Shown here piece by piece: positions 52,919-61,919 of a stretch of 64,000 bases of DNA; position 1 is the first letter of the stretch; each line of letters opens with the position of its first letter. The stretch lies in contig PCXK01000022.1 in the NCBI GenBank assembly GCA_002787635.1, positions 1-64,000 on the forward strand, written 5' to 3'. This DNA comes from Alphaproteobacteria bacterium CG11_big_fil_rev_8_21_14_0_20_39_49 (GTDB lineage: Bacteria > Pseudomonadota > Alphaproteobacteria > Rickettsiales > UBA6187). The notes under the pieces are model-generated. The model did not search any database and was not told the DNA's origin. It saw only the letters and a program-made list of their open reading frames with translations. A program made the position numbers and the translations under genes.

Positions 52919-53674
52919 TTATTTCAGGTAATAAAACGCCATAACGCATGATTCAGACGTGTCATATGGCAAAAATTCAGCACTGCCGGCTAAATCCCAA
53001 CTACCCCTACTTATACATTTTGTCCTGTGTGATTCAAGGTCGTCACCTCTCATTGTGAGAACATCGCCTGTACTTGGGTTGCCGTCGTCAATCTTGGTTT
53101 CAATAGCCTTAGCATCTTGAGGTGTTATTGCCGAATCCCAACCGGCTCCGTCAGTGGTCTTGGCTGAGCCTAAAATAATATTAGGCAATGCCGGTTTCTC
53201 AAAAAGAGGGTATTTGTCACTTTTATAGTTGGCAAAGCTGTAGAATGCGTCCCTGCTATATGCGGAATCAGGAGTATTAATACCGGGCAGATACATATCC
53301 GAACGCCCCCATTGCCCGCTATATTCGGTTGAAATAATGCCGCTTAAATATAAATGCTGCGGTAAATATATGCCTTCTAAATATTGCTTGTCATCACTAT
53401 CTGAAAAGGATTCATTGTACAAATCTCCATTACCGTCGCCATTATTTGCCTTCTTGTCTAAAATCTCAACGGCATTTGGCAGGTCACCGGGTAAATACTC
53501 ATATTTTGTCTTAAATGCCAGCACGGAAGACTGAAGGTTTTTTACCTCGGATATTACGGATTTTATTTTTGAAGATTCCTCGGTTGCCACGGTCTGTGCA
53601 ACACCGATAGTAGCCAATCCTGTTGCTACAATTGAAACAAAAACAGTCGTTAATGTGAAATTTGAACTACCCAT
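52919..53674 (-). CDS. Pilin-like protein 3 lacking the prepilin processing site
   Basis: The 251-residue protein shares the body of the two prepilin-like genes: LPGDLPNA, NNGDGNGD, LPQHLYLSGII, PQDAKAIETKIDDGNPSTG and a final SCVMAFYYL. Its N-terminus aligns with the prepilin motif as NFTLTTVFVSIVATGLATIGVAQ, but the processing Gly is replaced by Asn and Glu5 by Thr, so prepilin peptidase cleavage and normal assembly are not expected. The leader is only four or five residues. It begins after a 58-base gap from mnmD on the same strand and is convergent with the autotransporter gene. Confidence 0.75.
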   Translation of the reverse strand: MGSSNFTLTTVFVSIVATGLATIGVAQTVATEESSKIKSVISEVKNLQSSVLAFKTKYEYLPGDLPNAVEILDKKANNGDGNGDLYNESFSDSDDKQYLEGIYLPQHLYLSGIISTEYSGQWGRSDMYLPGINTPDSAYSRDAFYSFANYKSDKYPLFEKPALPNIILGSAKTTDGAGWDSAITPQDAKAIETKIDDGNPSTGDVLTMRGDDLESHRTKCISRGSWDLAGSAEFLPYDTSESCVMAFYYLK

Positions 53675-53732
53675 ATTATGTCCTCAATAATATAATAAAC
53701 TTACACCATTGTAACACATTGCTAACATTTAG

Positions 53733-54386
53733 TCACTGTAATATTTTTCCTCTTAGCATCTCACGTTTTTTGCCGAAGCCACGTTGTTTTATTACAGCGA
53801 AGTTATTTTCCTGTAGACCTCTCCTGACAACTCCGGCACTTGTAAAAGTTGCGAACGTACCGCTTGGCTTTGTGTGAGCGGACATTGTTTTGTACAATTG
53901 TTCACACCACATATCGGGGTTTTTTGACGGTGCAAAGCCGTCTAAGAACCATGCATCGGCACTTATGTTAATCTTCGGGAGTGCCGTCTTTATATCCTCA
54001 AACAATATTCTGATATTGCAATTCTCCAACCTTATGTTATCACAAGGGTATTGATTGAGAAACTCTTCTAATTGTTCGGTAAACTCAGGGTATGCTGAAA
54101 TTGCTCTTGCGATATCTTCGCTGCTTAAAGGGTATTTTTCTATTGATATGTAATTTAACATGCGGCCGGGGCATAGTGACTTCCAAAGCTCGTATGTACA
54201 GAAAAAATTAAGCCCCGTGCCAAAACCTGTTTCGATAATGGTGAAATCGCCCGAATTGTCTTGCCAGCGATTCTTTAGGTCGTTACCTTCGATAAAAACA
54301 TAATATGTTTCTTCCTTGCCGTCTTCCGTTGAAAAATATATATCATCAAATTTTTCAGATACGGGGTGACCGTCTTTCCATTTCAT
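53733..54386 (-). CDS. mnmD: tRNA mnm5s2U34 methyltransferase MnmD
   Basis: MnmD completes the 5-methylaminomethyl modification of wobble uridine. The 217-residue protein is the methyltransferase half of MnmC alone: PVSEKFDDIYFSTEDGKEETYYVFIEGNDLKNRW, then the SAM site FTIIETGFGTGLNFF, and WFLDGFAPSKNPDMW. The FAD-dependent oxidase half (MnmC1) is absent, consistent with the separate MnmD family. Confidence 0.93.
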   Translation of the reverse strand: MKWKDGHPVSEKFDDIYFSTEDGKEETYYVFIEGNDLKNRWQDNSGDFTIIETGFGTGLNFFCTYELWKSLCPGRMLNYISIEKYPLSSEDIARAISAYPEFTEQLEEFLNQYPCDNIRLENCNIRILFEDIKTALPKINISADAWFLDGFAPSKNPDMWCEQLYKTMSAHTKPSGTFATFTSAGVVRRGLQENNFAVIKQRGFGKKREMLRGKILQ

Positions 54387-54415
54387 AAAATTGTAAAGTT
54401 AATGTTATCTCGTTA

Positions 54416-54778
54416 TTAATCTCCAAGAACTTCCATAATCTTAGCACCATATTTCTCGTCCTGAAGTTCGCTACATTCTTTTTTTGATATGCCGTTTTTG
54501 CCGATAATTAAATCAATTATTTCATACGGGAACATAGATAATATCATAACAGGTATTACCACTTTATAAAATATCTCGTTTACGGCTCTCTTAATTTCCA
54601 TCATTGTGGAAATAGTAAAGTACAAAAATATAATAGATATTATCATTAAGACTGAATATTCCTCAAGAAATTCGGCTACAGTGCATATCTCGTGATTTAA
54701 ACTCAATTTTTTGGCGGCATATGATACGCTTGGTGTTATTAATATACTTAAAATTAATAAGCATAGCGTTTTTACCAT
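54416..54778 (-). CDS. Small exported or membrane protein, unknown
   Basis: The 120-residue protein has a signal peptide (CLLILSILITPSVSYA, cleavage about residue 21), then two hydrophobic helices (about 43-62 and 72-95) and a charged tail. The layout, signal plus two helices, resembles VirB2/TrbC-type pilins, but there is no sequence signature for them and no type IV secretion genes nearby. It starts four bases after the ABC ATPase gene on the same strand, so the two are probably co-transcribed. Confidence 0.6.
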   Translation of the reverse strand: MVKTLCLLILSILITPSVSYAAKKLSLNHEICTVAEFLEEYSVLMIISIIFLYFTISTMMEIKRAVNEIFYKVVIPVMILSMFPYEIIDLIIGKNGISKKECSELQDEKYGAKIMEVLGD

Positions 54779-54782
54779 GTAC

Positions 54783-56396
54783 TTAAACCCCCGAAGCCTT
54801 TATCAGCTCTTTTGTATAATCTTTAGCAGGCTTATCAAATATATCGGATACCGTTCCCGATTCGACAATATCGCCGTCCTTCATTACAAGTATCCGATGC
54901 GATATGGCTTTAATTACCCTCAGGTCATGGCTTATGAAAATATACGATATTGACTTTTCCTTTTGCAGTTTTCTGAGCAGGTCGATTATCTGGGATTGAA
55001 CGGACAAGTCAAGAGCTGAAGTCGGTTCGTCTAGAATAATAATCTTAGGATTCAGTACCAAAGAACGTGCAATAGCAATACGTTGACGCTGACCGCCGCT
55101 GAATTCATGCGGATAACGGTTAAGCATATTTTCTTCCAGCCCTACATCCGTCAAAGCCTGCGATATTATTGCATGACGTTCCTGTTTTGTTGTTCCGATA
55201 TTATGAGCCTTTAGTCCTTCTTCAATTATCTGTGATAGCGACATGCGAGGGTTAAGGCTGGCAAAGGGATCCTGAAATACTATCTGTATTTCCTTACGCA
55301 AAGGACGCATGGATTTGCCGTCAAAAACATCAATACGCCTTCCGTCAAAGTCTATAACACCTTTACTTGAAACCAGACGTAATATAGCCATAGCTAAAGT
55401 CGATTTTCCCGAACCGCTTTCACCGACTATACCTAAGGTTTCACCTAGCTTTAAGTCTATAGTGGCATGCTTTACAGCATCAACGAAACTTATGGGAGTG
55501 CCGAAAAAGTTCCTTTTTATAGGAAAAGATACGTTTAAGTCATCTGTTCGTAATATTGTTTTTGCGGTTGCAGGCAGTTTAACAGCCCCGCCTTTAGGTT
55601 CGGAAGATAGCAGATGCTTTGTGTATTCATGTACCGGTTTTGAGAAAATGGTCTTCGTATCGGCAGTTTCAACCAATTCACCGTCATTCATCACACATAC
55701 ACTATCAGATATTTTCCTAACTATGGTAAGGTCATGTGTAATCATCAAAATTGCCATGCCCAGTTTATTTTGCAGGTCTTTTAATAATTTTAATATCTGT
55801 GCCTGAACTGTAACGTCTAAAGCCGTAGTCGGCTCATCTGCTATCAGCAGGTCAGGCTCGCAGGCAAGTGCCATAGCTATCATTACCCTTTGCCTTTGAC
55901 CGCCGGACAGTTCATGCGGGTATATGTTAAGCCTGTTTTTCAGCGAATCAAGCTCTACCATATCCATTAATTCCCTACAGCGTTCCTTTACCTTATCCGA
56001 AGATAAGTTCCCATGCAGGTAAAGTATTTCGGATATCTGCCTTTCAATCGTATGCAGAGGGTTCAATGATGTCATGGGTTCCTGAAATATCATAGATATC
56101 TTGTTACCCCTTATGCCTCTCAATTTATTATCGGGTAAGCCCATAAGGTCATTGCCCTCGAATATTATACGTCCGCTTGGGTGATATGCCACAGGGTAGG
56201 GCAATAACTGCATTATCGAAAGGGCGGTAATGGACTTTCCCGAACCGCTTTGACCAACTATTGATAGCAATTGTCCTTTGTCCAGATTGAATGAAACCCC
56301 ACGAACTGCCTCGATATCCTTGCCGTTGCCCTTAAAAGAAATACTTAAGTTTTCTACCTTTAATAGAGGTTCCTTGCATTTATTAATCTTATTCAT
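54783..56396 (-). CDS. Fused dual-ATPase ABC transporter protein (oligopeptide/YejF type)
   Basis: This 537-residue protein has two complete ABC ATPase domains. Domain one has Walker A GQSGSGKS (about 49-56), LSGGQRQR and LIADEPTT; domain two has Walker A GESGSGKST near residue 325, FSGGQRQR and IILDEPTSAL. The layout is that of YejF and other dipeptide or microcin C type importers. The partner permeases and binding protein are not in the window. The gene is the first of a run on the minus strand with the small membrane protein, mnmD and pilin 3. Confidence 0.93.
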   Translation of the reverse strand: MNKINKCKEPLLKVENLSISFKGNGKDIEAVRGVSFNLDKGQLLSIVGQSGSGKSITALSIMQLLPYPVAYHPSGRIIFEGNDLMGLPDNKLRGIRGNKISMIFQEPMTSLNPLHTIERQISEILYLHGNLSSDKVKERCRELMDMVELDSLKNRLNIYPHELSGGQRQRVMIAMALACEPDLLIADEPTTALDVTVQAQILKLLKDLQNKLGMAILMITHDLTIVRKISDSVCVMNDGELVETADTKTIFSKPVHEYTKHLLSSEPKGGAVKLPATAKTILRTDDLNVSFPIKRNFFGTPISFVDAVKHATIDLKLGETLGIVGESGSGKSTLAMAILRLVSSKGVIDFDGRRIDVFDGKSMRPLRKEIQIVFQDPFASLNPRMSLSQIIEEGLKAHNIGTTKQERHAIISQALTDVGLEENMLNRYPHEFSGGQRQRIAIARSLVLNPKIIILDEPTSALDLSVQSQIIDLLRKLQKEKSISYIFISHDLRVIKAISHRILVMKDGDIVESGTVSDIFDKPAKDYTKELIKASGV

Positions 56397-56528
56397 TGAT
56401 AAAAATTCATTTGATTGTTAAAATATTATAAGTAATGTTGTTAAATAGTAAAACTGAGATGACAGTCAGTCTTATATTAACATCTTATTACAGAGTGTGA
56501 ATCTTTTTCATAAAATTAGTAAAATATT

Positions 56529-58763
56529 ATGCATAACATTTTTAAAAGCAAAAAAACTATCGTATTTTCAGTTGTTTTTTCAAGCCTGATAGCACTAGCA
56601 AGCTGTAGCTCGTATGAAAACGATACCAGTATGGGAAAAAGAAAAGCCGAATCAAGAGGAACCGTAACGGACAAGGTGTTATATTATCCGAGAAAGACAA
56701 GCAATTGGTTTTCGAATTTTTGGGATAAACATGTAAAAGGTGTTCCGCCTGACTGGCAAAGATATATGGATCTGGGGCAACCCCGCAAGCCTGTATATAA
56801 TCCGGGCGGGCAAATGTATATGAACCAGCCGGGAGAGCCTGTAATAATGCCGCAAGACAAGCATATGTATGGGGAGCCGGGACAAATTCCGAGCCAACCG
56901 AACTATGGCGAAGTGCCTGTGCAGCAAAGACCTATGCCTGACGGTTATGCCGCACCTGAAGGTAATTACGGTGTTTATAATGAGCCGCCTTATAACCAGC
57001 CGGCATATGTTCCGCCGCCTTCAATGGCTCCCGTTGAGCAGCCGCAATACACGCCTTTGATGCCTTCTCCCGTAGGTTCGGCATCGCAGGGTGATGAGAT
57101 GGGGCAGTCATTACCGTGGCAGCAGCCTGATACTTCATACCAAAGTGAGCCTATACCTCTTTCCCCGCAATCAGGAGGCGGTGAGAAAGAGCAGTATTAT
57201 GAAGGTGATGTAGATATAAGGCAGAACGGTTTTGTGCCGGCTCCACTGGCTCCGTGGGAAAGAGACCCTAATTATACGGGTGCGGGAGCTTCCGGTTCAC
57301 AGGAATATAAACCTGTATATCAGGGGGATTCATATGAACCGTCTAGCATGCAGTCACCTTATGATGAAGATCTTTCAAATGTAGGCGGCACTGTAGACCC
57401 TTATGAGCCGGGAGGATTTGAAAAAGGGTTTAACCCTCCTTCCTATGACGAACTTGAAAAAATGGGCGGTGATCCGTTTGCCCCTATGCAGCATAAATAT
57501 ATAAGGGTGTTTGAACCTGTTGCGGCAGAATATTATTACGATGAAAACGGTAACGTAGTTTCTAAGGAACAACAATCGGGGTTCGTACCTGTACCTGTTG
57601 TTAAAAAAAAAAGCCCTAGACGTTCGGTGAGTAAAAACATGTTCCCTATTGAGGAGTACGCTCCCAAAAGCAGTGTTGGTGTGAATAATTATTTCAGTTC
57701 ACCTCAGCAGCAAGGGTTTGTATCTTCTGCAAATAAAGAAAAAGTTAACTCAAGAATTGATGAGTTGATAATCAAACTTGGGGAAGAAACCGCTTTAGTT
57801 ACCCTAGATGCAGAAAATAACGGAGCAAAAATAGAAAAAGAACAAAAAACCGATGAAAACGCTGTAAATGCCGATGCGGTTAAAACCGTTAAAGTGCCGG
57901 GTACTCCTCAAGAGTTGTCAGAAGAGGAAAAACCTTTTGTGATACCGAAAGTAAAAGAGTCTGAACTTGCCGAAATAACGCCGTCAAAGAAAGACCTGTA
58001 CGACCCTAAGCCTGTTGAACTGGTAATGCCGGGGCAGACTCCGGTTGTTCCGCTAGAAGATGAGAAGGTTGCGGAAAAAGAAGTTGTACAACAGGCAGTA
58101 GAAAAAGAAGTTGTAGAAAAAGCGGCGGAAAATGATATTAAAAAAGAAGCTGCGGTTAATGAAAGGAGGCTTTTTAGAGAAGTTCCGTCCGGCAACTTGC
58201 CTTGGCTGGCAGAGTCCGAAAAAACGGAAGTAAAACAGGTTGTTGAATCACCAAGTAATATTGATGAGGAATTTGAGAAAATAAAGCTGGGGCTTTTACC
58301 TATAGCTCATGAAAAAGTGCAGGTAAAGCCTATAAATACCGCTGAAATAGCATTTCCTGTAAATAATCCGGTAGAAGATGAGTTTTCTCCGATAGACCTT
58401 GCACCTCCTGTGCAGAAGGTAGGATCGGTAAGGGTGGAAAAACCTCTGCTTGATGTGCCTGAGATTAGCGAAGTTACGGAGGCACAGCCACAGTTCTTCG
58501 AGGAAAACCTTGCACAAAAACAATATTATATCCAAGAAAACGTGCCTCAACAGGCGGAGCAGGATAATACCGTAACTCAAAACGCTCCGTTTTATGAGGA
58601 GCAGCAACAAATTGTTGTTGTTACTCCCGCAAAAAACGAGTATGTTGCACCCCCTATAGTTAATATCAGGAAACAATTCGAAGAATATCGAAAAGAAAAC
58701 CGGTCTTCATCTTATAGTATATTGCGTGGTTCAAGATATTCTGATAGAAGGAACGCAGACTAG
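56529..58763 (+). CDS. Large Pro/Gln/Glu-rich lipoprotein, unknown function
   Basis: The 744-residue protein starts with a lipoprotein signal peptide ending LASC, with Cys26 as the lipid attachment residue. The mature part is almost entirely low complexity: residues 90-300 rich in Pro, Gln, Tyr and Gly (PNYGEVPVQQRPMPDGYAAP), 420-560 rich in Glu, Lys and Val (VVQQAVEKEVVEKAAEN). No enzyme domain is seen. It may be an extended envelope spanning or surface fibre protein. It is followed by the aminotransferase gene after 34 bases. Confidence 0.7.
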   Translation: MHNIFKSKKTIVFSVVFSSLIALASCSSYENDTSMGKRKAESRGTVTDKVLYYPRKTSNWFSNFWDKHVKGVPPDWQRYMDLGQPRKPVYNPGGQMYMNQPGEPVIMPQDKHMYGEPGQIPSQPNYGEVPVQQRPMPDGYAAPEGNYGVYNEPPYNQPAYVPPPSMAPVEQPQYTPLMPSPVGSASQGDEMGQSLPWQQPDTSYQSEPIPLSPQSGGGEKEQYYEGDVDIRQNGFVPAPLAPWERDPNYTGAGASGSQEYKPVYQGDSYEPSSMQSPYDEDLSNVGGTVDPYEPGGFEKGFNPPSYDELEKMGGDPFAPMQHKYIRVFEPVAAEYYYDENGNVVSKEQQSGFVPVPVVKKKSPRRSVSKNMFPIEEYAPKSSVGVNNYFSSPQQQGFVSSANKEKVNSRIDELIIKLGEETALVTLDAENNGAKIEKEQKTDENAVNADAVKTVKVPGTPQELSEEEKPFVIPKVKESELAEITPSKKDLYDPKPVELVMPGQTPVVPLEDEKVAEKEVVQQAVEKEVVEKAAENDIKKEAAVNERRLFREVPSGNLPWLAESEKTEVKQVVESPSNIDEEFEKIKLGLLPIAHEKVQVKPINTAEIAFPVNNPVEDEFSPIDLAPPVQKVGSVRVEKPLLDVPEISEVTEAQPQFFEENLAQKQYYIQENVPQQAEQDNTVTQNAPFYEEQQQIVVVTPAKNEYVAPPIVNIRKQFEEYRKENRSSSYSILRGSRYSDRRNAD

Positions 58764-58797
58764 TTTCCTATATATTTTTATTTTTGGATATTTTTAA

Positions 58798-60030
58798 ATG
58801 AGTGATGAATTTTACCGCATATCACGCTTGCCTCCTTATGTGTTTGCAGAAGTAAATAAAATTAAAGCTGCCGCAAGGGCTCAAGGTAAGGACGTGATAG
58901 ATCTGGGTATGGGAAATCCCGATACACCGACACCAAAACATATTACCGATAAGCTTATTGAAACCGTCAATAACCCCAGAGCACACGGATATTCCATGTC
59001 ACGGGGGATACCGGGACTAAGGAAGGCTCTGGCAGGGTATTATAAAAAAAGGTTCGGGGTGAAGCTAAGCCCTGAAACGGAAGTTGTGGTAACGCTGGGT
59101 TCAAAAGAAGGGCTGGCAAGTCTTGCAACGGCTATTACAAAGCCCGGTGATGTAATCATGGTTCCTAATCCCAGCTATCCTATACACACATACGGATTTA
59201 TAATAGCAGGTGCAAGCGTATGGTCTTTGCCGAACTTTGTTAATGAAGAAGGGCTTATCGACCAGATAAAAGATGCCGTTCAGCATTGTTCGCCAAAACC
59301 GGTTGCTTTGGTTCTTAACTTTCCGGGTAACCCGACATCGGAAGTGGTTAGCCTTGATTTTTATAAAGAGGTGGTAGACTATTGCAAAGAGCAGGGAATA
59401 TACATAATTTCAGATTTGGCTTATGCCGAGATATATTTCGATGAGGACAACCCTCCGCCATCAATATTGCAGATAGAGGGTGCAAAAGATATTGCTATCG
59501 AGTTTACATCTGTAAGTAAAACATACTCTATGGCAGGGTGGAGAGTAGGGTTTGCAGCAGGTAATAAAAAACTTATCAGCGCCCTTACACATATAAAATC
59601 ATATGTTGATTACGGATCATTTACGCCGATACAGGTGGCAGCCGCTATCGCACTTAACGGTCCTCAGGACTGCGTAGCGGAACTGCGACAGCTATATAAA
59701 GAAAGACGTGACGAACTGGTTAAAGGACTTAAAGCCGCAGGGTGGGAAGTTCCCGTACCGACTGCCTCCATGTTTATATGGGCTCCTATACCTGAAAAAT
59801 TCAAAGAGATGGGTTCTTTAGAATTTTCAAAACAACTATTGCAACATGCCGATGTTGCCGTAGCACCGGGGATTGGCTTCGGTAAATATGGTGAAGGACA
59901 TGTAAGGATAGCATTGGTAGAGAATAAACAAAGGATACGTCAGGCATGCAAGAATATAAAGAAGTTCCTGCAATCTCATAAGCCTAAAACTAAAGTTGCT
60001 AAAGCTAAAAAAAACGAAACCATTAGTTGA
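58798..60030 (+). CDS. alaC: PLP-dependent aminotransferase (AlaC-like)
   Basis: This 410-residue class I aminotransferase has NPDTPTPKHI and GYSMSRGIPGLRKALAGYY segments, the PLP lysine K241 in SVSKTYSMAGWRVGF, and a C-terminal Arg in GHVRIALVEN for the substrate carboxylate. The sequence style fits the alanine (glutamate-pyruvate) aminotransferase AlaC group, with some resemblance to diaminopimelate aminotransferases. The C-terminus has a Lys-rich tail. Substrate is not certain from sequence. Confidence 0.85.
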   Translation: MSDEFYRISRLPPYVFAEVNKIKAAARAQGKDVIDLGMGNPDTPTPKHITDKLIETVNNPRAHGYSMSRGIPGLRKALAGYYKKRFGVKLSPETEVVVTLGSKEGLASLATAITKPGDVIMVPNPSYPIHTYGFIIAGASVWSLPNFVNEEGLIDQIKDAVQHCSPKPVALVLNFPGNPTSEVVSLDFYKEVVDYCKEQGIYIISDLAYAEIYFDEDNPPPSILQIEGAKDIAIEFTSVSKTYSMAGWRVGFAAGNKKLISALTHIKSYVDYGSFTPIQVAAAIALNGPQDCVAELRQLYKERRDELVKGLKAAGWEVPVPTASMFIWAPIPEKFKEMGSLEFSKQLLQHADVAVAPGIGFGKYGEGHVRIALVENKQRIRQACKNIKKFLQSHKPKTKVAKAKKNETIS

Positions 60031-60091
60031 TTTAAAATTATTTTTTAATTATCTTACAAATATAAACATAATTTGTGTAAGGTATATAAAG

Positions 60092-60457
60092 ATGAAAGCC
60101 CTTGTAGTCGATGATTCAAAAACAATGTGCGAAATGGTAAGCCTTACCCTGAAAGAAAAAGGGTTTGAAACGGTTGTCGCTTATGATGGTGAACAGGCGG
60201 TTGAAGCTGTGGGAAAAGATAAGTTCGACCTTGTAGTGACCGATATCAATATGCCTAACATGGACGGTATCGAGCTTATAAGGTATTTACGCAATGAGGG
60301 CGGCTGCAAAGATATACCTATATTGGTATTGACAACCGAAGCAGGCGAAAATGCCAAGCAAAAAGGCAGGGAAGCCGGAGCATCCGGCTGGATAACCAAG
60401 CCGTTCAAACCAATGGTACTTAACGCTGCCGTTAGTAAAGTATGTAAACTGGCGTAA
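60092..60457 (+). CDS. CheY-like single-domain response regulator
   Basis: The 121-residue protein is a bare receiver domain: acidic D7 and D8 in LVVDDSKT, phosphorylated D51 in VVTDINMPNMDG, the conserved Thr in LTTE and the Lys in ITKPFKP. The MDDSKT and GASGWITKPF segments are CheY-like. I chose ATG 60092 because it begins the domain exactly; an in-frame start 96 bases earlier lies inside the aminotransferase. No chemotaxis genes are near; it could serve the orphan sensor kinase at 47455, but that is speculation. Confidence 0.9.
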   Translation: MKALVVDDSKTMCEMVSLTLKEKGFETVVAYDGEQAVEAVGKDKFDLVVTDINMPNMDGIELIRYLRNEGGCKDIPILVLTTEAGENAKQKGREAGASGWITKPFKPMVLNAAVSKVCKLA

Positions 60458-60465
60458 GCATTTGC

Positions 60466-60870
60466 CTAGAAATTTCTTACTATATCAGAAGAACTGCTGG
60501 TTCTGCGTAAGTGTCTTCTTACGTGTTCGCCGGTATTTGCTCTATCTAAATCAACTGAAGAAAAAGGTTCGGGTTTCTCATCTGTTTTGAAACGGTCGGT
60601 AAGCTGACCGATAATTTCATTGCGTAAGACGGTATCAGATGCACCTCCTAAATCCTTTAAACGTCCCATTGATGTATCACGAAACATTCCTACAATGAAC
60701 CTTAACGGGTCTTCATTAGATAAGGGCGTATTGTTGTTAAGCTTTTGGGATAGCTCCCGAGTGTCTGTATTGTCACTCAAATATTCGATTGTTTCTGAAA
60801 TCACTTCTTTTTGATACTGGTTTGCACTATCGGAATTTGGCATTTTTTCTTTATTAAATTGTTTAATCAT
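60466..60870 (-). CDS. Hypothetical small charged protein
   Basis: I do not recognise this protein. The start is uncertain: ATG at 60870 (MIKQFNKEKMPNSDSAN) gives 134 residues; an upstream ATG at 60909 adds 13 hydrophobic residues. The sequence is charged and rich in Asp, Asn, Arg and Ser, with a central GRLKDLGGASDTVLRNEIIGQLTDRF segment and a basic, Ser-rich end (RRHLRRTSSSSD). No motif is identifiable. It is convergent with the CheY-like gene. Confidence 0.5.
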   Translation of the reverse strand: MIKQFNKEKMPNSDSANQYQKEVISETIEYLSDNTDTRELSQKLNNNTPLSNEDPLRFIVGMFRDTSMGRLKDLGGASDTVLRNEIIGQLTDRFKTDEKPEPFSSVDLDRANTGEHVRRHLRRTSSSSDIVRNF

Positions 60871-61031
60871 TTTTATGATTATTTTATACAACAGAAAGAC
60901 ATTTATCACAAGCCAAAGATTAATTTATTAATAATTAGGTGTCGGTACTATATATTTTTACTTAAATTCCTTGCGTAACTATTTGCCTAAAGTATATAAC
61001 TTCACAAGAGAATATTTAAAAAAGATTGCAT

Positions 61032-61919
61032 ATGTTATTATCTAAAAAATTAGATCAAATAAAAGATTCTATATCTAATCCGCCGCCAAAGGTTTCTTTC
61101 GAGTTCTTTCCGCCGCGTACCGATAGCGGTGTTGAGAAATTAAAAGAAAATATATCATTGCTGGAAAAATTATCGCCGGCATATTGTTCGGTCACCTATG
61201 GTGCGGGAGGTTCTACGCAGGAAAAAACATATGAGATAGTTAAGTATATTAAGGAAAATACAACCATAAAACCTGCCGCCCACCTAACATGCGTAAACGC
61301 CATTCGTGATGAGATAAATAATGTAGCGAAAAGTTATCTTGATATAGGTGTAAATAAGATAGTGGCATTAAGGGGTGATGTTCCCGGTGGAACCGGAATG
61401 TATGAACCGAGCGTTGCAGGCTACGCATATGCCGATAGCCTTGTTAAAGGATTGTTGGAGTTAGGGGACTTTGACATTTCTGTTGCAGCATATCCCGAAG
61501 TACACCCACAGGCTACCGATGCCGCTTTTGACCTTAAGCATCTTAAAAGGAAAATAGACGCAGGAGCTAAGAGAGCCATTACGCAATATTGTTTTGATAC
61601 CGATAAGGTATTAAGATTTATAGATAAGGCTAGGGCGATAGGGATAGATGCCCCGATAGTACCGGGAGTTGTGTTGATGAACGGATTTGAGCAGCTAATA
61701 TCGTTCAGTAAAAGATGCGGTGCAAATATACCTGAATGGATGTTCGATATATTCAGCGGTGCCGACCAAAATCCTGAAATTTGCGATATGGCATCGGTTG
61801 CAGTAGCAGCAGAGCAATGCAGGCTGTTAATGCAGGAAGGAATAAACGAATTCCATTTTTATACCCTGAACAGGGCAAATCCTACTATAGCAGTGTGCAG
61901 ATTGCTAGGGGTTAAGTGA
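61032..61919 (+). CDS. metF: 5,10-methylenetetrahydrofolate reductase
   Basis: MetF reduces methylene-THF to methyl-THF for methionine synthesis. The 295-residue TIM barrel has KVSFEFFPPRTDSG at the start, VTYGAGGSTQEKT, HLTCVN, LRGDVPGG, and RAITQYCFDTDKVLRF. ATG 61032 is preferred to a TTG two codons earlier. The last bases overlap the GTG of the next gene (GTGA), indicating coupling to cca. Confidence 0.95.
   Translation: MLLSKKLDQIKDSISNPPPKVSFEFFPPRTDSGVEKLKENISLLEKLSPAYCSVTYGAGGSTQEKTYEIVKYIKENTTIKPAAHLTCVNAIRDEINNVAKSYLDIGVNKIVALRGDVPGGTGMYEPSVAGYAYADSLVKGLLELGDFDISVAAYPEVHPQATDAAFDLKHLKRKIDAGAKRAITQYCFDTDKVLRFIDKARAIGIDAPIVPGVVLMNGFEQLISFSKRCGANIPEWMFDIFSGADQNPEICDMASVAVAAEQCRLLMQEGINEFHFYTLNRANPTIAVCRLLGVK

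Noticed and set aside
54416-54778. VirB2/TrbC-type conjugation pilin
   Set aside because: Only the signal-plus-two-helices layout agrees; there is no sequence signature and no type IV secretion gene nearby.
59996-60091. An earlier in-frame start for the CheY-like gene
   Set aside because: It overlaps the aminotransferase and adds 32 residues before a receiver domain that is complete from ATG 60092.
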